Below the pieces are notes generated by a model that was not told where the DNA came from, did not search any database, and saw only the letters and a list, made by a program, of their open reading frames with translations. The position numbers and the translations under genes were made by a program. A DNA stretch of 64,000 nt, taken from positions 4,092,001-4,156,000 of the forward strand of contig NZ_CP114903.1 of NCBI RefSeq assembly GCF_027497255.1. Reading direction: 5' to 3'. The stretch comes from Micromonospora sp. WMMD882 (GTDB taxonomy: Bacteria > Actinomycetota > Actinomycetes > Mycobacteriales > Micromonosporaceae). Positions within the stretch are counted from its first letter, which is position 1; each line of letters opens with the position of its first letter. Positions 35,409-44,678 of the stretch are shown here, piece by piece.

Positions 35409-37496
35409 GTGGCAGCGGAGGCAACGTCGACGACCGGCGGACCGGAGGAACACGTCCGGCGGGTACGGCTCCCCGCCGACCGCCGCACCCCGGCCACCGC
35501 CCGGGCGGTGGTCCGTTCCGTGCTGGCCGAGGCGCACCTGGAGGAGCTGCTCAACGAGGCTCTCCTGCTGACCACCGAGCTCTCCACGAACGCGGTCGAA
35601 CACGCGCGTACCGACCTGGACGTCGAGGTCGTGGCGGACCGGCTCGGGCTGAGCGTGATGGTGTCCGACTACGCCGCCGGGCCGGTGGACGAGCTGACCG
35701 TCGGGGTACGCAACGACTCGGCCGACATCGCCGAGGTCGCCGAGCGGGGCCGGGGTCTGCTGCTGGTCGACCACTTCGCGAGCTGCTGGGGTACGACGTA
35801 CCTGCCCTCCGGCAAGGGCGTGTGGTTCCGGCTGGACCGACCGGGCGTCGTGCCGGACCGACGGGACGCCCTGGCCGAGGGTCGCCGTCGCGCCCCCTGC
35901 GGGGCGGGCGTCGACGAGGACGGGCTCCCGGCGCAGACGACCGCGCCGAGCGCCGCCGCGATGAGCAGCCTGATGCAGACCCGCCCCGACCCGTACGCCG
36001 AGGACCCGCTGCCCGACTTCGCCGCCGACCTGCTCACCCGGGTCGCCGAGATGGTGGGGGCCACCGGCGGGCTGGTCCGGGTGGACCGGGGCGACGGTCA
36101 GGGCGGGCAGGTGCTGGCCCGGTACGGCCGCCAGCCGCGTACCGACTGTGAGCTGCTCCGGGTGCCGCTGACCGTGCACCGGCCGTACTCGGGTGAGCTG
36201 GAGTTGGACGCCGTGCCCTCGGCGTACGCGCGACCGCTCGCCACGCTGGCGGCCGAGCGGCTCTCCCTGCACCTGGAGAACGACCGGTTACGCCGGATGG
36301 ACCTGCGCCGGCAGGCCTGGTTGACGTTCCTGGCGGAGGCGAGCGAGCTGCTCGCCCAGTCGTTGGACGTCGAGTTGACGATGGCGCTCGTGCCGCAGCT
36401 CGTGGTGCCCCGGCTCGGGCAGTGGTGCGCGGTGCACACCACCGACGAGTGGGGGCAGCTCAAGCTCGCGGCGGCCAGCCACGCCGACGAGGCGGTGCTG
36501 CCGCACCTGCACAAGGTGCTGCGGGAGACCGGCCCCGACTCGGTCCAGACCCGCCTGCGGGAGGCGTCGCGGCTCGGGTCGCAGGTGCCGTTGGGTGGCC
36601 CGATGGAGGGGTTCGCGGTGCCGCTGGTGGCCCGGGGGCAACGGCTCGGCACGCTGGCGGTGGGCCGGCACCAACGGCACCGGCACGACCCGGACGAGGT
36701 CGCCGTGCTGGAGGACGTGGCCCGGCGGGCCGCGCTGGCGATCGAGAACGCCCGGATCCACGCCGAGCGGCGGCGGGTGGCGCAGGCCCTGCAACAGTCG
36801 TTGCTGCCGCCGGTGCTCCCGGTGGTCGACGGCATCGGTTTCGCCGCCGAGTACGTACCGACCGGTGACGACGCGGAGGTCGGCGGGGACTTCTACGACG
36901 TGGTCCCGTTGCCGGACGGCCGTTGGCTGGTGGTGATCGGTGACGTCTCGGGCAAGGGGGTCCAGGCGGCGGCGGTGACCGGGCTGGTCCGGGACGTGAT
37001 CCGGGTGCTGGTCGGGGACGGCAAACCTCTACCGGAGGCGCTGGCCCGGCTCAACGAGACGCTGGTGGAGCGCGGCGGTGGACGGTACTGCACCCTGGCG
37101 CTGGCGGCGGTCGGTCCGGGCGCGGGCCAGCAGCTCGACGTGTCGCTGCACCTCGCCGGGCACGACCGGCCGGTGCTGCTGCGGGGCGCGGGCGGGGCGG
37201 CCTTCACCGGTACGGGCGGCACCGCGCTGGGCCTGCTCGACTCGATCGCGTCGCCGACGTCGGAGGTCTCGCTGGACCCGGGCGACGCGCTGATCTTCTA
37301 CACCGACGGGGTGACCGAGCGGCGGCGGGGACGGGAGCTCTTCGGCCCGGAGCGGCTGCGGGCCGCCGCGGCGCCGCTCGCCGGGTACTCGGCCGACGTG
37401 GTGGCCGCCCGCCTCCGGTCCACTACGATCAATTTCTCGCCGGAGGCGCCCCGGGACGACATCGCCGTGCTGGTGATCCGCAACGACATCGGTTGA
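35409..37496 (+). CDS. Anti-sigma kinase-GAF-SpoIIE phosphatase fusion
   Basis: A 695-residue protein of three parts: an RsbW-like HATPase (about 15-145) with N-box ELSTNAVEHA and a G-box in VAERGRGLLLVDHF; a GAF domain (about 300-450); and a PP2C/SpoIIE phosphatase (about 475-693) with GGDFYD, IGDVSGKG, YTDGVTE and RDDIAVLVI metal-binding motifs. Such fusions can both phosphorylate and dephosphorylate STAS proteins. It diverges from the hybrid kinase gene. The STAS protein at 29804 is a possible substrate, inferred from proximity. GTG 35409. Confidence 0.9.
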   Translation: MAAEATSTTGGPEEHVRRVRLPADRRTPATARAVVRSVLAEAHLEELLNEALLLTTELSTNAVEHARTDLDVEVVADRLGLSVMVSDYAAGPVDELTVGVRNDSADIAEVAERGRGLLLVDHFASCWGTTYLPSGKGVWFRLDRPGVVPDRRDALAEGRRRAPCGAGVDEDGLPAQTTAPSAAAMSSLMQTRPDPYAEDPLPDFAADLLTRVAEMVGATGGLVRVDRGDGQGGQVLARYGRQPRTDCELLRVPLTVHRPYSGELELDAVPSAYARPLATLAAERLSLHLENDRLRRMDLRRQAWLTFLAEASELLAQSLDVELTMALVPQLVVPRLGQWCAVHTTDEWGQLKLAAASHADEAVLPHLHKVLRETGPDSVQTRLREASRLGSQVPLGGPMEGFAVPLVARGQRLGTLAVGRHQRHRHDPDEVAVLEDVARRAALAIENARIHAERRRVAQALQQSLLPPVLPVVDGIGFAAEYVPTGDDAEVGGDFYDVVPLPDGRWLVVIGDVSGKGVQAAAVTGLVRDVIRVLVGDGKPLPEALARLNETLVERGGGRYCTLALAAVGPGAGQQLDVSLHLAGHDRPVLLRGAGGAAFTGTGGTALGLLDSIASPTSEVSLDPGDALIFYTDGVTERRRGRELFGPERLRAAAAPLAGYSADVVAARLRSTTINFSPEAPRDDIAVLVIRNDIG

Positions 37497-37521
37497 CCAG
37501 GCTCTGCGTCGAAGCCTCTGG

Positions 37522-37560
37522 CCGGCCTGCGGCGGCCTGGCCGCCCGCCGCCGGTGCCGG
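37522..37560. terminator. GC hairpin between convergent genes
   Basis: GCGGCGG (37529-37535) pairs with 37545-37551, and flanking CCGGC/GCCGG can extend the stem. It lies between the stops of the phosphatase fusion and the leftward FAD oxidase, so it could stop transcription in both directions. Confidence 0.4.
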
Positions 37561-37573
37561 CCGGCGGGCCGGG

Positions 37574-39151
37574 TCAGAAGCCGCCCGGCAGCCGGCCGGG
37601 GGCGAGGCGCTGGTGCGGGTCGAGGTGCCGCTTGGCCGCGACCAGCCGCGGCAGGGCGGGCAGCTCACCCCAGAGGTCGACGCCCTGCCGGACCGCGGGC
37701 GGGGCGGCCAGCACGACACAACGCCCCTGCCGGGCCAGCAGCACGTGCCGGACGGCGGTGAGGATCGCGGCCACCTGGCCCACCGGGGTGCCGCCGGGCA
37801 GCACGGCGTGCGCCACCCCGAGACCGACCGAGCCGCGCACCGGCACGGGAGCGCCTGTCGCGTCGCGCAGCGCGTAGATCGCGGCGTGCAGGTCGGTGGC
37901 GGGCATGTCGACCCGCAGCGCGATGTCGTCGGGGCGGAACGGGTAGCGCCGCCACCACTGCGGGGGCGAGTCGGCGACGGTCGCCGACTCGCCGAGCACC
38001 CGGATCAGGTGGCCCGTCCGCTCGGCCACGTCGGCCGGCCCGCCCTCCAGCAGCACCACCAGGTCACCGGCGCTGGGCGGGGCGGGCCGACGGACCCGCC
38101 CGGAGCCGGCGGGGTGCGCCGCGCGGGCCGAGCCCGCCGGATGGGCCGCGCGGGCCGAACCGGCCGGATGGCCGGACCAGGCCGGACCGGACCGGGCGGC
38201 GTCGTCGGCGGCCCGGGGCGCCGGGGGCCGGCGGGCGGCGGGCAGGTCCACCTCGATGGCGGCCGGCTCCAGGCCGGCGGCGAGCACCGCCTGGACCAGG
38301 TCGTGCACCTCCAGGGGCGTCCAGACCGGACGGGTGACCCACACCCGGCTCGCCGGCAGGGGCTGGACCCGCAGGGTCGCCGAGACCAGCACCCCGAGGC
38401 CGCCCTGTGACCCGCAGAGCAGCCGGATCAGCTCCCGCCCGGACGCGCCGCCGGCGGCCTCGACCAGCTCGCCCTCGGCGGTGAGGTAGCGCAGGTCGAC
38501 GAGCTGGTCGCACGGGCTGCCGTGGCGCAGTCGCAACGGGCCGGCCTCGTCGGCGGCCAGCACGCCGCCGACGGTAGCGCCGGGTGACGGCGCGTCCAGG
38601 GCGAGGCGTCGACCGACCCGGCCGAGCACGGCCTGGACGGCGCGCAGCGGGGTGCCCGCGCCGATCTCGACCACCGGCCCGCCGGAGCCCGGACGGGGAC
38701 CGGCCGGCGTGCCGGGCAGGCCGGGCGGGGCGGGTCGGGGACCGGCGGGGCCGCCGGACGGGGCACGCGGGCCGGCCGGAGCAGCCGCCGGATCGGCCCG
38801 GCGGTGCCGCCCGCCGCCGGCCGCCCCGGGCCCGCCCGCCCCGGACGGGTGCCGGATGCCGGCGATCCGCCCGGTGTCGAGCACGATGTCGACCCGGTCG
38901 GGCGCGGCCCCCCAGTCGATCTTCGTGCCGGCGCCCCGGGGGACCACCGTCAGGTCGTGCGCGGCGGCCAGCCGCAGCACCTCGGCGGCGGCCGGGGCGT
39001 CGCCCGGCACCGCGACCCAGGTGGCCGCGCGGCCGGCGACCTCGTCGGCCGGGCCGGCGGGGCGGACGAACGGCGGACCGCAGATCTCGACGAGCCGACG
39101 GGTGACGTCGGCCGGACCGGACCGGTGGGTGATGCACGTGGATCCCGACAT
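37574..39151 (-). CDS. FAD-binding oxidase (GlcE-like), behind a LexA-type box
   Basis: About 525 residues. The FAD_binding_4 (PCMH) domain includes WVAVPGDAPAAAEVLRLAAAHDLTVVPRGAGTKIDWG and continues at VVEIGAGTPLRAVQAVLG...GATVGGVLAAD. Between them (about residues 110-160) lies a Gly/Pro/Ala-rich insertion; another low-complexity stretch with HPAGSARAA repeats is near 330-365. The fold is closest to the FAD subunit of glycolate oxidase (GlcE). No GlcD or GlcF gene is adjacent, so the substrate is open. ATG 39151 follows TACGAT by seven bases (leaderless), and that box overlaps a near-consensus SOS operator, suggesting DNA-damage control. Confidence 0.78.
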   Translation of the reverse strand: MSGSTCITHRSGPADVTRRLVEICGPPFVRPAGPADEVAGRAATWVAVPGDAPAAAEVLRLAAAHDLTVVPRGAGTKIDWGAAPDRVDIVLDTGRIAGIRHPSGAGGPGAAGGGRHRRADPAAAPAGPRAPSGGPAGPRPAPPGLPGTPAGPRPGSGGPVVEIGAGTPLRAVQAVLGRVGRRLALDAPSPGATVGGVLAADEAGPLRLRHGSPCDQLVDLRYLTAEGELVEAAGGASGRELIRLLCGSQGGLGVLVSATLRVQPLPASRVWVTRPVWTPLEVHDLVQAVLAAGLEPAAIEVDLPAARRPPAPRAADDAARSGPAWSGHPAGSARAAHPAGSARAAHPAGSGRVRRPAPPSAGDLVVLLEGGPADVAERTGHLIRVLGESATVADSPPQWWRRYPFRPDDIALRVDMPATDLHAAIYALRDATGAPVPVRGSVGLGVAHAVLPGGTPVGQVAAILTAVRHVLLARQGRCVVLAAPPAVRQGVDLWGELPALPRLVAAKRHLDPHQRLAPGRLPGGF

Positions 39152-39158
39152 GGCGATC

Positions 39159-39164
39159 ATCGTA
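39159..39164 (-). promoter_or_regulatory. -10 box for the FAD oxidase gene
   Basis: TACGAT on the minus strand ends seven bases before ATG 39151. It overlaps the LexA-type box at 39160-39175, so repressor binding would block RNA polymerase directly. Confidence 0.6.
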
Positions 39165-39175
39165 CATGTGTTCGA
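39160..39175 (-). promoter_or_regulatory. LexA/SOS-type operator
   Basis: On the minus strand TCGAAC-ACAT-GTACGA matches the actinobacterial SOS box TCGAAC-N4-GTTCGA at 11 of 12 defined positions. It sits on the promoter of the FAD oxidase gene and 75 bases upstream of the divergent ptrB start. Confidence 0.7.
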
Positions 39176-39237
39176 AAGACGGCGGGGGCGGAACCGCCGG
39201 AACCGTCGGCGCGTCACCCGTTCGGGTCACCGGCCGG

Positions 39238-39243
39238 TAACGT
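39238..39243 (+). promoter_or_regulatory. -10 box for ptrB, leaderless
   Basis: TAACGT ends six bases before GTG 39250, with no ribosome site. Confidence 0.55.
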
Positions 39244-39249
39244 GACCGG

Positions 39250-41346
39250 GTGACCACCGAGACCCCCGTGCCCGTCGCCAGGCGTGTCCCCGTCGAACGC
39301 GTCCACCATGGCGACCCGGTCGTCGACGAGTACGCCTGGCTCGCCACCAAGGACGACCCGGAGACCGTCGCCTACCTGACCGCCGAGAACAGCTACACCG
39401 AGGCGCGTACCGCGCACCTGGCCGAGCTGCGCGCCACCCTCTTCGAGGAGACCCGGCGCCGCGTCCAGGAGACCGACCTGTCCGTCCCCGCCCGCAAGGG
39501 CGACCACTGGTACTACAGCCGCACCGTCGAGGGGCAGCAGTACGCCGTCCAGTGCCGTCGACGGGTCCGCGACGGCGAGACCGACCCGCCGGTCAGCGTG
39601 GACGGCGCGCCGCTGGAGGGCGAGGAGGTGCTGCTCGACGGCAACCTGCTCGCCGAGGGCCACGACTTCCTGTCGCTGGGCGCGTACGACGTGAGCCCGG
39701 ACGGCCGCTGGCTGGCGTACTCGACCGACTTCGCGGGTGACGAGCGGTACACGCTGCGGGTGAAGGACCTGACCACCGGCGAGGTGCTGGCCGACGAGGT
39801 GCCGGACACCTTCTACGGCACCGCCTGGTCGGCGGACGCGTCGGTGCTGTTCTACGTGACCGTGGACGAGACGTGGCGGCCGAACCGGGTGTGGCGGCAC
39901 ACCATCGGCACGCCGGCCGGCGACGACGTGATCGTGTACGAGGAGGCCGACGAGCGGTTCTGGGTGGGCGTCGAGCTGACCCGCTCGGAGCGGTTCATCC
40001 TGATCGAGGCGCACAGCAAGATCACCAGCGAGGTGCGGGTCGTCCCGGCCGGCAACCCGACCGGCGAGCCGGCCGTGATCGCCCCCCGCCGGCAGGGCGT
40101 CGAGTACTCCGTCGAGCACCACGGGCACCGCTTCCTGATCCTGCACAACGACGGCGCGGAGGACTTCGCCCTGGCGTACACCTCGGCGGACGCGCCGGGC
40201 GACTGGGTGCCGATGATCGAGCACTCGCCCGGCACCCGGCTGGAGTCCGTCGACGCCTTCGCCGACCACCTGGTCGTCTCGCTGCGCAGCAACGGCCTGA
40301 CCGGCCTGCGGGTGCTGCCGGCCGGCAGCACCGACTCGTACGACATCGACTTCCCCGAGCCGCTCTACAGCGTGGGTCTCGACGCGAACCCGGAGTACCG
40401 CACGGGTCGGATCCGGTTCCACTACGCGTCGCTGATCAGCCCGGAGTCGGTCTACGACTTCGACCTGGTCACCCGGGAGATGATCCTGCGCCGCCGCAAG
40501 CCGGTGCGCCCCGGCCCGGACGGCCGGGAGTTCGACCCGACCGAGTACGAGCAGCGCCGCGAGTGGGCGCTCGCCGACGACGGCACCCGCATCCCGATCT
40601 CGCTGGTCTACCGGGCCGGCACCCCCACCGACGGTTCCGCCGGCTGCGTCCTCTACGGGTACGGCTCGTACGAGGCGAGCATCGACCCGTGGTTCTCCAT
40701 CCCCCGGCTCAGCCTGCTCGACCGGGGCGTGGTGTTCGCCGTCGCGCACATCCGGGGCGGCGGTGAGCTGGGTCGACGCTGGTACGAACACGGCAAGCTG
40801 CTGGCCAAGAAGAACACCTTCACCGACTTCGTCGCCTGCGCGCGGCACCTGGTCAAGGCGGGCTGGACGACGTCCGACCGGCTGATCGCCCGGGGCGCCT
40901 CGGCCGGCGGTCTGCTGATGGGCGCGGCGGCGAACCTCGCCCCGGACGCGTTCGCCGGCATCGTCGCGCAGGTGCCGTTCGTGGACGCGTTGAACACCAT
41001 CCTCGACCCGTCGCTGCCGCTGACCGTGACCGAGTGGGAGGAGTGGGGCAACCCGCTGGCCGACCCGGAGGTGTACGCGTACATGAAGTCGTACACCCCG
41101 TACGAAAACGTCAGGGCCGTCGACTACCCGGCGATCCTCGCGGTGACCAGCTTCAACGACACCCGGGTCCTGTACCACGAGCCGGCGAAGTGGGTCGCGA
41201 GGCTGCGCGCGGTCGCCCCGCAGGGCGACTACCTGCTCAGGACCGAGATGGAGGCGGGACACAGCGGCCCGAGCGGTCGCTACGACTCCTGGAAGGAGGA
41301 GGCGTTCCTCAACGCCTGGATCCTGGACCGGCTCGGGCGGGCCTGA
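39250..41346 (+). CDS. ptrB: Oligopeptidase B (S9 family)
   Basis: A 698-residue cytoplasmic serine peptidase that cuts short peptides after Arg or Lys. The N-terminal propeller begins with the family marker VDEYAWLATKDDPETVAYL. The catalytic domain has Ser551 in RGASAGGLLMG, Asp637 in FNDTRVLYHEP and His671 in AGHSGPSGRYD; these and the HIRGGGELGRRWYEHGKLLAKKNTF segment distinguish oligopeptidase B from prolyl oligopeptidase. GTG 39250 follows a leaderless -10 box. Confidence 0.93.
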   Translation: MTTETPVPVARRVPVERVHHGDPVVDEYAWLATKDDPETVAYLTAENSYTEARTAHLAELRATLFEETRRRVQETDLSVPARKGDHWYYSRTVEGQQYAVQCRRRVRDGETDPPVSVDGAPLEGEEVLLDGNLLAEGHDFLSLGAYDVSPDGRWLAYSTDFAGDERYTLRVKDLTTGEVLADEVPDTFYGTAWSADASVLFYVTVDETWRPNRVWRHTIGTPAGDDVIVYEEADERFWVGVELTRSERFILIEAHSKITSEVRVVPAGNPTGEPAVIAPRRQGVEYSVEHHGHRFLILHNDGAEDFALAYTSADAPGDWVPMIEHSPGTRLESVDAFADHLVVSLRSNGLTGLRVLPAGSTDSYDIDFPEPLYSVGLDANPEYRTGRIRFHYASLISPESVYDFDLVTREMILRRRKPVRPGPDGREFDPTEYEQRREWALADDGTRIPISLVYRAGTPTDGSAGCVLYGYGSYEASIDPWFSIPRLSLLDRGVVFAVAHIRGGGELGRRWYEHGKLLAKKNTFTDFVACARHLVKAGWTTSDRLIARGASAGGLLMGAAANLAPDAFAGIVAQVPFVDALNTILDPSLPLTVTEWEEWGNPLADPEVYAYMKSYTPYENVRAVDYPAILAVTSFNDTRVLYHEPAKWVARLRAVAPQGDYLLRTEMEAGHSGPSGRYDSWKEEAFLNAWILDRLGRA

Positions 41347-41378
41347 GCGCCGTCACCGCTGGCCTCTCCTGGCCACCG

Positions 41379-41477
41379 CGTCAGGAGGGGCCGGCGTGCC
41401 ACAGCGCCGGCCGTCAGCAGGGGCCGGCGTGCCGCAGCGCCGGCCGTCAGCAGGGCCCGGCGTCCGGCAGCGCCGCC
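41379..41477. repeat. 33-bp direct repeats with hairpins, between convergent genes
   Basis: Three units (41379-41411, 41412-41444, 41445-41477). The first two each hold an 8-bp stem GGCCGGCG/CGCCGGCC with an 8-base loop and may terminate ptrB. The third is diverged and forms the last codons of the leftward dehydratase gene, so that protein's C-terminus derives from repeat sequence. Confidence 0.75.
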
Positions 41478-42406
41478 GCCAACACGTCCGGGTCGACGTT
41501 GCCGCCGCTGACCACGGCGACCGTACGGCCGGCGGTCGGCAGCCCGGCCCGGTGGAACAGGTGGGCGGCGAGCGCCACCGCGCCACTCGGCTCGGCCACC
41601 AGCCGGGCGTCCCGCAGCAGGACGCCCATCGCGGCCCGGATCTCCTCCTCGGTGACCGTGACGATGCCGTCCAGGTGGGCCCGCAGGTGGGCGAGGGTCA
41701 GCGCGGACAGCGGCAGACGCAGCCCGTCCGCGCTGGTCCGGTAGGTGCGTTCGACGCCCCAGACCACCACCTCACCGGTGGCCAGCGACTCCCGGGCCTC
41801 GGCGGCCAGCGCCGGCTCCACGCCGAGCACCGTGGCGGCGGGGCGCAGCGCCTTCACCGCCGTGGCGACCCCCGAGGCGAGCCCGCCCCCGCCGACCGGC
41901 ACCAGCACCAGGTCGACGTCGGGCAGGTCCTCGACGATCTCCAGCCCGACGGTGCCCTGACCGGCGATGATCCACCGGTGGTCGTACGGCGGCACCAGCG
42001 CCGCGCCGGTCTCGGCGGCGACGCGTTCCGCCTCGGCGGCCCGACGCGGCCGGGGCACCAGCACCACCTCGGCGCCCAGCGCCCGGATCTGGTCGACCTT
42101 GACCCGGGGCGCGCCCTCGGGCACCACCACCGTGCAGGGGACGCCCGCCGCGCGGGCCGCGTACGCGAGGGCCTGGCCGTGGTTGCCGGAGGAGTGGGTG
42201 ACCACGCCGCGGGCCCGTTGCGCCGCCCCCAGCCGGGCCACCGCGTGCGTCGCGCCGCGCAGCTTGAACGAGCCGACCGGTTGCAGGCTCTCCGGTTTCA
42301 GCCACAACCGGTCGTCCCAGCGGGTCGGCAGCAGCGGGGTACGCAGCACGGTGGCCGCGACGTCCCGGGCGGCGGCACGGACGTCGGCGAGCGAGACCAG
42401 ATCCAT
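41447..42406 (-). CDS. Threonine dehydratase/serine racemase-type PLP enzyme
   Basis: A 319-residue fold-type II PLP enzyme without an ACT regulatory domain. The PLP lysine is K48 in PVGSFKLRGA; the Asn loop is SSGNHGQALAYAA; the phosphate loop is VPVGGGGLASG; SGGNVDP lies near the C-terminus. The short form matches catabolic threonine dehydratases and serine racemases; which reaction it performs cannot be told. ATG 42406 follows GGAG closely, with a second GGAGGA farther upstream. Confidence 0.87.
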   Translation of the reverse strand: MDLVSLADVRAAARDVAATVLRTPLLPTRWDDRLWLKPESLQPVGSFKLRGATHAVARLGAAQRARGVVTHSSGNHGQALAYAARAAGVPCTVVVPEGAPRVKVDQIRALGAEVVLVPRPRRAAEAERVAAETGAALVPPYDHRWIIAGQGTVGLEIVEDLPDVDLVLVPVGGGGLASGVATAVKALRPAATVLGVEPALAAEARESLATGEVVVWGVERTYRTSADGLRLPLSALTLAHLRAHLDGIVTVTEEEIRAAMGVLLRDARLVAEPSGAVALAAHLFHRAGLPTAGRTVAVVSGGNVDPDVLAAALPDAGPC

Positions 42407-42499
42407 CGCTCCATCCTCCTCCCCCGGCCCGCCCACCCCCACCGACCCGGCACGGGCGGGCGTGAGCGGGCGCGAGCGGGCCGGCGCGGGCGACCTGCG

Positions 42500-43057
42500 T
42501 CAGGCGGGAGTGCGGCCGGTCAGGGCCAGCAGCCGCGGCCACGGCTCGGCGTCCGGGTCGACAGGCGTCTCCGCGTCGAACACGCCGGCCTCGCGGGCCT
42601 TCGGCGCGAGCGCCGTGGTCAGGTCGAGCAGGGCGGCCACCACGACCGGATCCGGCTCGTACGGCTGCCCGGTCGCCTCGGCCAGGTCCCAGCCGTGCAC
42701 GGTCACGTCGAGCAGCAGCATGCCACCGACGACCTCCTGCGGCATGCCCATCGCCGGCGAGACGCCCTCCAGCGCGGACGGCGCCGACCAGGCCCGGATC
42801 ACCCGGTCCACCTCCGTCGCGAAGCGGTCCCGCCAGCCGTCGGCGAGGAAGTCGGGCTTCTCCGCCCATTCGGCGGCCTGCTTCGCGGCCAGCGCCTGGA
42901 AGTTGATCACCACCTCGAAGAAGTGGTTCAGCAGATCGCGGACGGTGTACTCGGCGCAGGGGGTGGGCAGGTCGAGCTGGTCGTCGGTGACGCCCCGGAC
43001 GACGGCCACGGCCCGGGGCGCGGCGGCGGTCAGCAACTCGCTGGTCTTGGTGGTCAT
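42500..43057 (-). CDS. TIGR03086-family (DinB-like) metal-binding protein
   Basis: A 185-residue four-helix protein of the mycothiol-dependent maleylpyruvate isomerase/DinB superfamily. It begins with the typical AAAPRAVAVVRGVTDDQLDLPTPCAEYTVRDLLNHFFEVV. Metal ligands are expected from the His in LLNHF, an acidic residue in the middle and the His in DVTVHGWDLAEATGQ. Substrate unknown; mycothiol-dependent transfer is the usual guess for this family. It stands between the dehydratase and the stressosome operon, all leftward. Confidence 0.85.
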   Translation of the reverse strand: MTTKTSELLTAAAPRAVAVVRGVTDDQLDLPTPCAEYTVRDLLNHFFEVVINFQALAAKQAAEWAEKPDFLADGWRDRFATEVDRVIRAWSAPSALEGVSPAMGMPQEVVGGMLLLDVTVHGWDLAEATGQPYEPDPVVVAALLDLTTALAPKAREAGVFDAETPVDPDAEPWPRLLALTGRTPA

Positions 43058-43133
43058 GCGGGAAGCCTAGGAGACCGGACGCAGTGGACGGTACCGCCAG
43101 GCGGCGGTGATCCGGGCGGGTCTCCCCCGCGAC

Positions 43134-44678
43134 TCAGTGCCGGCGGAGGGCGACGACGGCCACGTCGTCGTGGATCTCCGGGGGCGCCAGCTCGCGCAGC
43201 AGCCGCTCGCAGAAGGCGTCCAGGTCGGCATCGACCTCGGTGGCCCGACCGGCCAGCGCGGCCAGCCCCTCGTCGATGGTGGCGTCCCGGCGTTCGATCA
43301 GCCCGTCGGTGTAGAGCACCAGCGTCGCGCCGGGCGGCACCACGAACTCCAGGTCCGCCGGCCGGGCCGCCCGGACGCCGAGCAGCGGCGCGGAATGCTG
43401 GAGGTACTCGACGCGGCCGTCGACGGCCAGCAACGGCGGCAGGTGGCCGGCGCTGGCCATCCGTACCCGCCCGGTGCCGGGATGCACCAGCAACACGCAG
43501 ATGGTGGCCAGCTCGTGCGGCAGCAGCGTCCGCATCAGCTCGTTGACCCGGTGCAGGATCACGCCGGGCTGGTGGCCCTCCACCGCGTACGCGCGCACGG
43601 CGTGCCGCAGCTCCGCCATCACCGTGGCGGCGTGCAACGAGTGGCCGGCGACGTCGCCGATCGCCATCAGCAGGTGCCCGTCGAGCATCACCAGCTCGTA
43701 GAAGTCGCCGCCCACCTCGGTCTGCGCGCTCGCCGGCTCGTACCGGACGGCGAGGTCCAGCCCGGCGATGTCGGGAATCCGGCGGGGCAGCAGGCTGCGC
43801 TGGAGGGTCACCGCGATCCGGTGCTCCTCGTCGTAGGAGCGTTGCGCCTCGACGGCCGCCGCGATCGCCTGGGCGAGCTGACGCAGCACCGGCATGCCCG
43901 GCATGTTCACCCCGGCCGGCACCACCACGTAGAGCGGCGCCCGGTCCTCCCGCAGCCGGGCGGCGGCCACCGCCAGCCGCTCGCCGGCCGGCCACTCGAC
44001 CAGCCGCCAGGCGTCCGGGTCGTCGAGGCGTACGGTGGCGCCGGTCGGCACGCCGGTGTCGTCCACCGTCCACGGCACCACCGCGCCCGCCGTGTCCGGC
44101 CCGGCGCACACGCCGGCCAGGCAGTCCCCGTCGAAGGTCTCCGCGATCACCGCGGCCGGACTCTGGAAGATCTCCGCCGCGCCGGTGGCCGCCGCCTCCA
44201 GCAGTTTGCCGAACGTGGCCGCGGAGTGCACCGCGATGGTGGTGTCGGCCAGCCGGGCCAGCCGTTCGGCGGTCAGCTCGGCCCGCTTGCGGGCCTGGTA
44301 GTAGCGCAGCACCGCGTGCGCGGTGGCGACCAGCTCGTCCGGCTCGATCGGCTCGGCCAGGTACGCGTCCGCGCCCCGGGTCAGCCCCTGGGTGCGGTCG
44401 ACCACGTCGATGGCGTGCGCGGACACGTGGATCACCGGCAGGACCGGATGGGCCGCCTTGATCCGTTCGCAGATCTCGAAGCCGTTGATGTCCGGCAGCC
44501 GCACGTCGAGCACCACCAGGTCGATCGGCTCGGCGCCGACCCGGTCGAGCGCCTCGCCACCGGTCTCCGCCTCCAGGGTGCGGAACCCGGCCCGGGTCAG
44601 CCAGCTCACCAGCAGGTAACGCTTGGTACGGCTGTCGTCGACCACGAGCACTGTCGCCGGACCGTCCTCCACTGTCAC
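43134..44678 (-). CDS. Response regulator-GAF-PP2C phosphatase (RsbU/RsbP-like)
   Basis: A 514-residue protein. Receiver domain (about 8-125) with Asp58 in VVLDVRLPD; GAF-like region (about 140-270); SpoIIE/PP2C domain (about 295-512) with GGDFYE, IGDVAGHS, YTDGLIE and HDDVAVVAL. It is the expected output of the stressosome operon: once phosphorylated by the kinase encoded just upstream, it would dephosphorylate a STAS protein and free a sigma factor. GTG 44678 overlaps the kinase stop as GTGA. The target is not proven; the STAS gene at 48891 is the obvious candidate. Confidence 0.9.
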   Translation of the reverse strand: MTVEDGPATVLVVDDSRTKRYLLVSWLTRAGFRTLEAETGGEALDRVGAEPIDLVVLDVRLPDINGFEICERIKAAHPVLPVIHVSAHAIDVVDRTQGLTRGADAYLAEPIEPDELVATAHAVLRYYQARKRAELTAERLARLADTTIAVHSAATFGKLLEAAATGAAEIFQSPAAVIAETFDGDCLAGVCAGPDTAGAVVPWTVDDTGVPTGATVRLDDPDAWRLVEWPAGERLAVAAARLREDRAPLYVVVPAGVNMPGMPVLRQLAQAIAAAVEAQRSYDEEHRIAVTLQRSLLPRRIPDIAGLDLAVRYEPASAQTEVGGDFYELVMLDGHLLMAIGDVAGHSLHAATVMAELRHAVRAYAVEGHQPGVILHRVNELMRTLLPHELATICVLLVHPGTGRVRMASAGHLPPLLAVDGRVEYLQHSAPLLGVRAARPADLEFVVPPGATLVLYTDGLIERRDATIDEGLAALAGRATEVDADLDAFCERLLRELAPPEIHDDVAVVALRRH

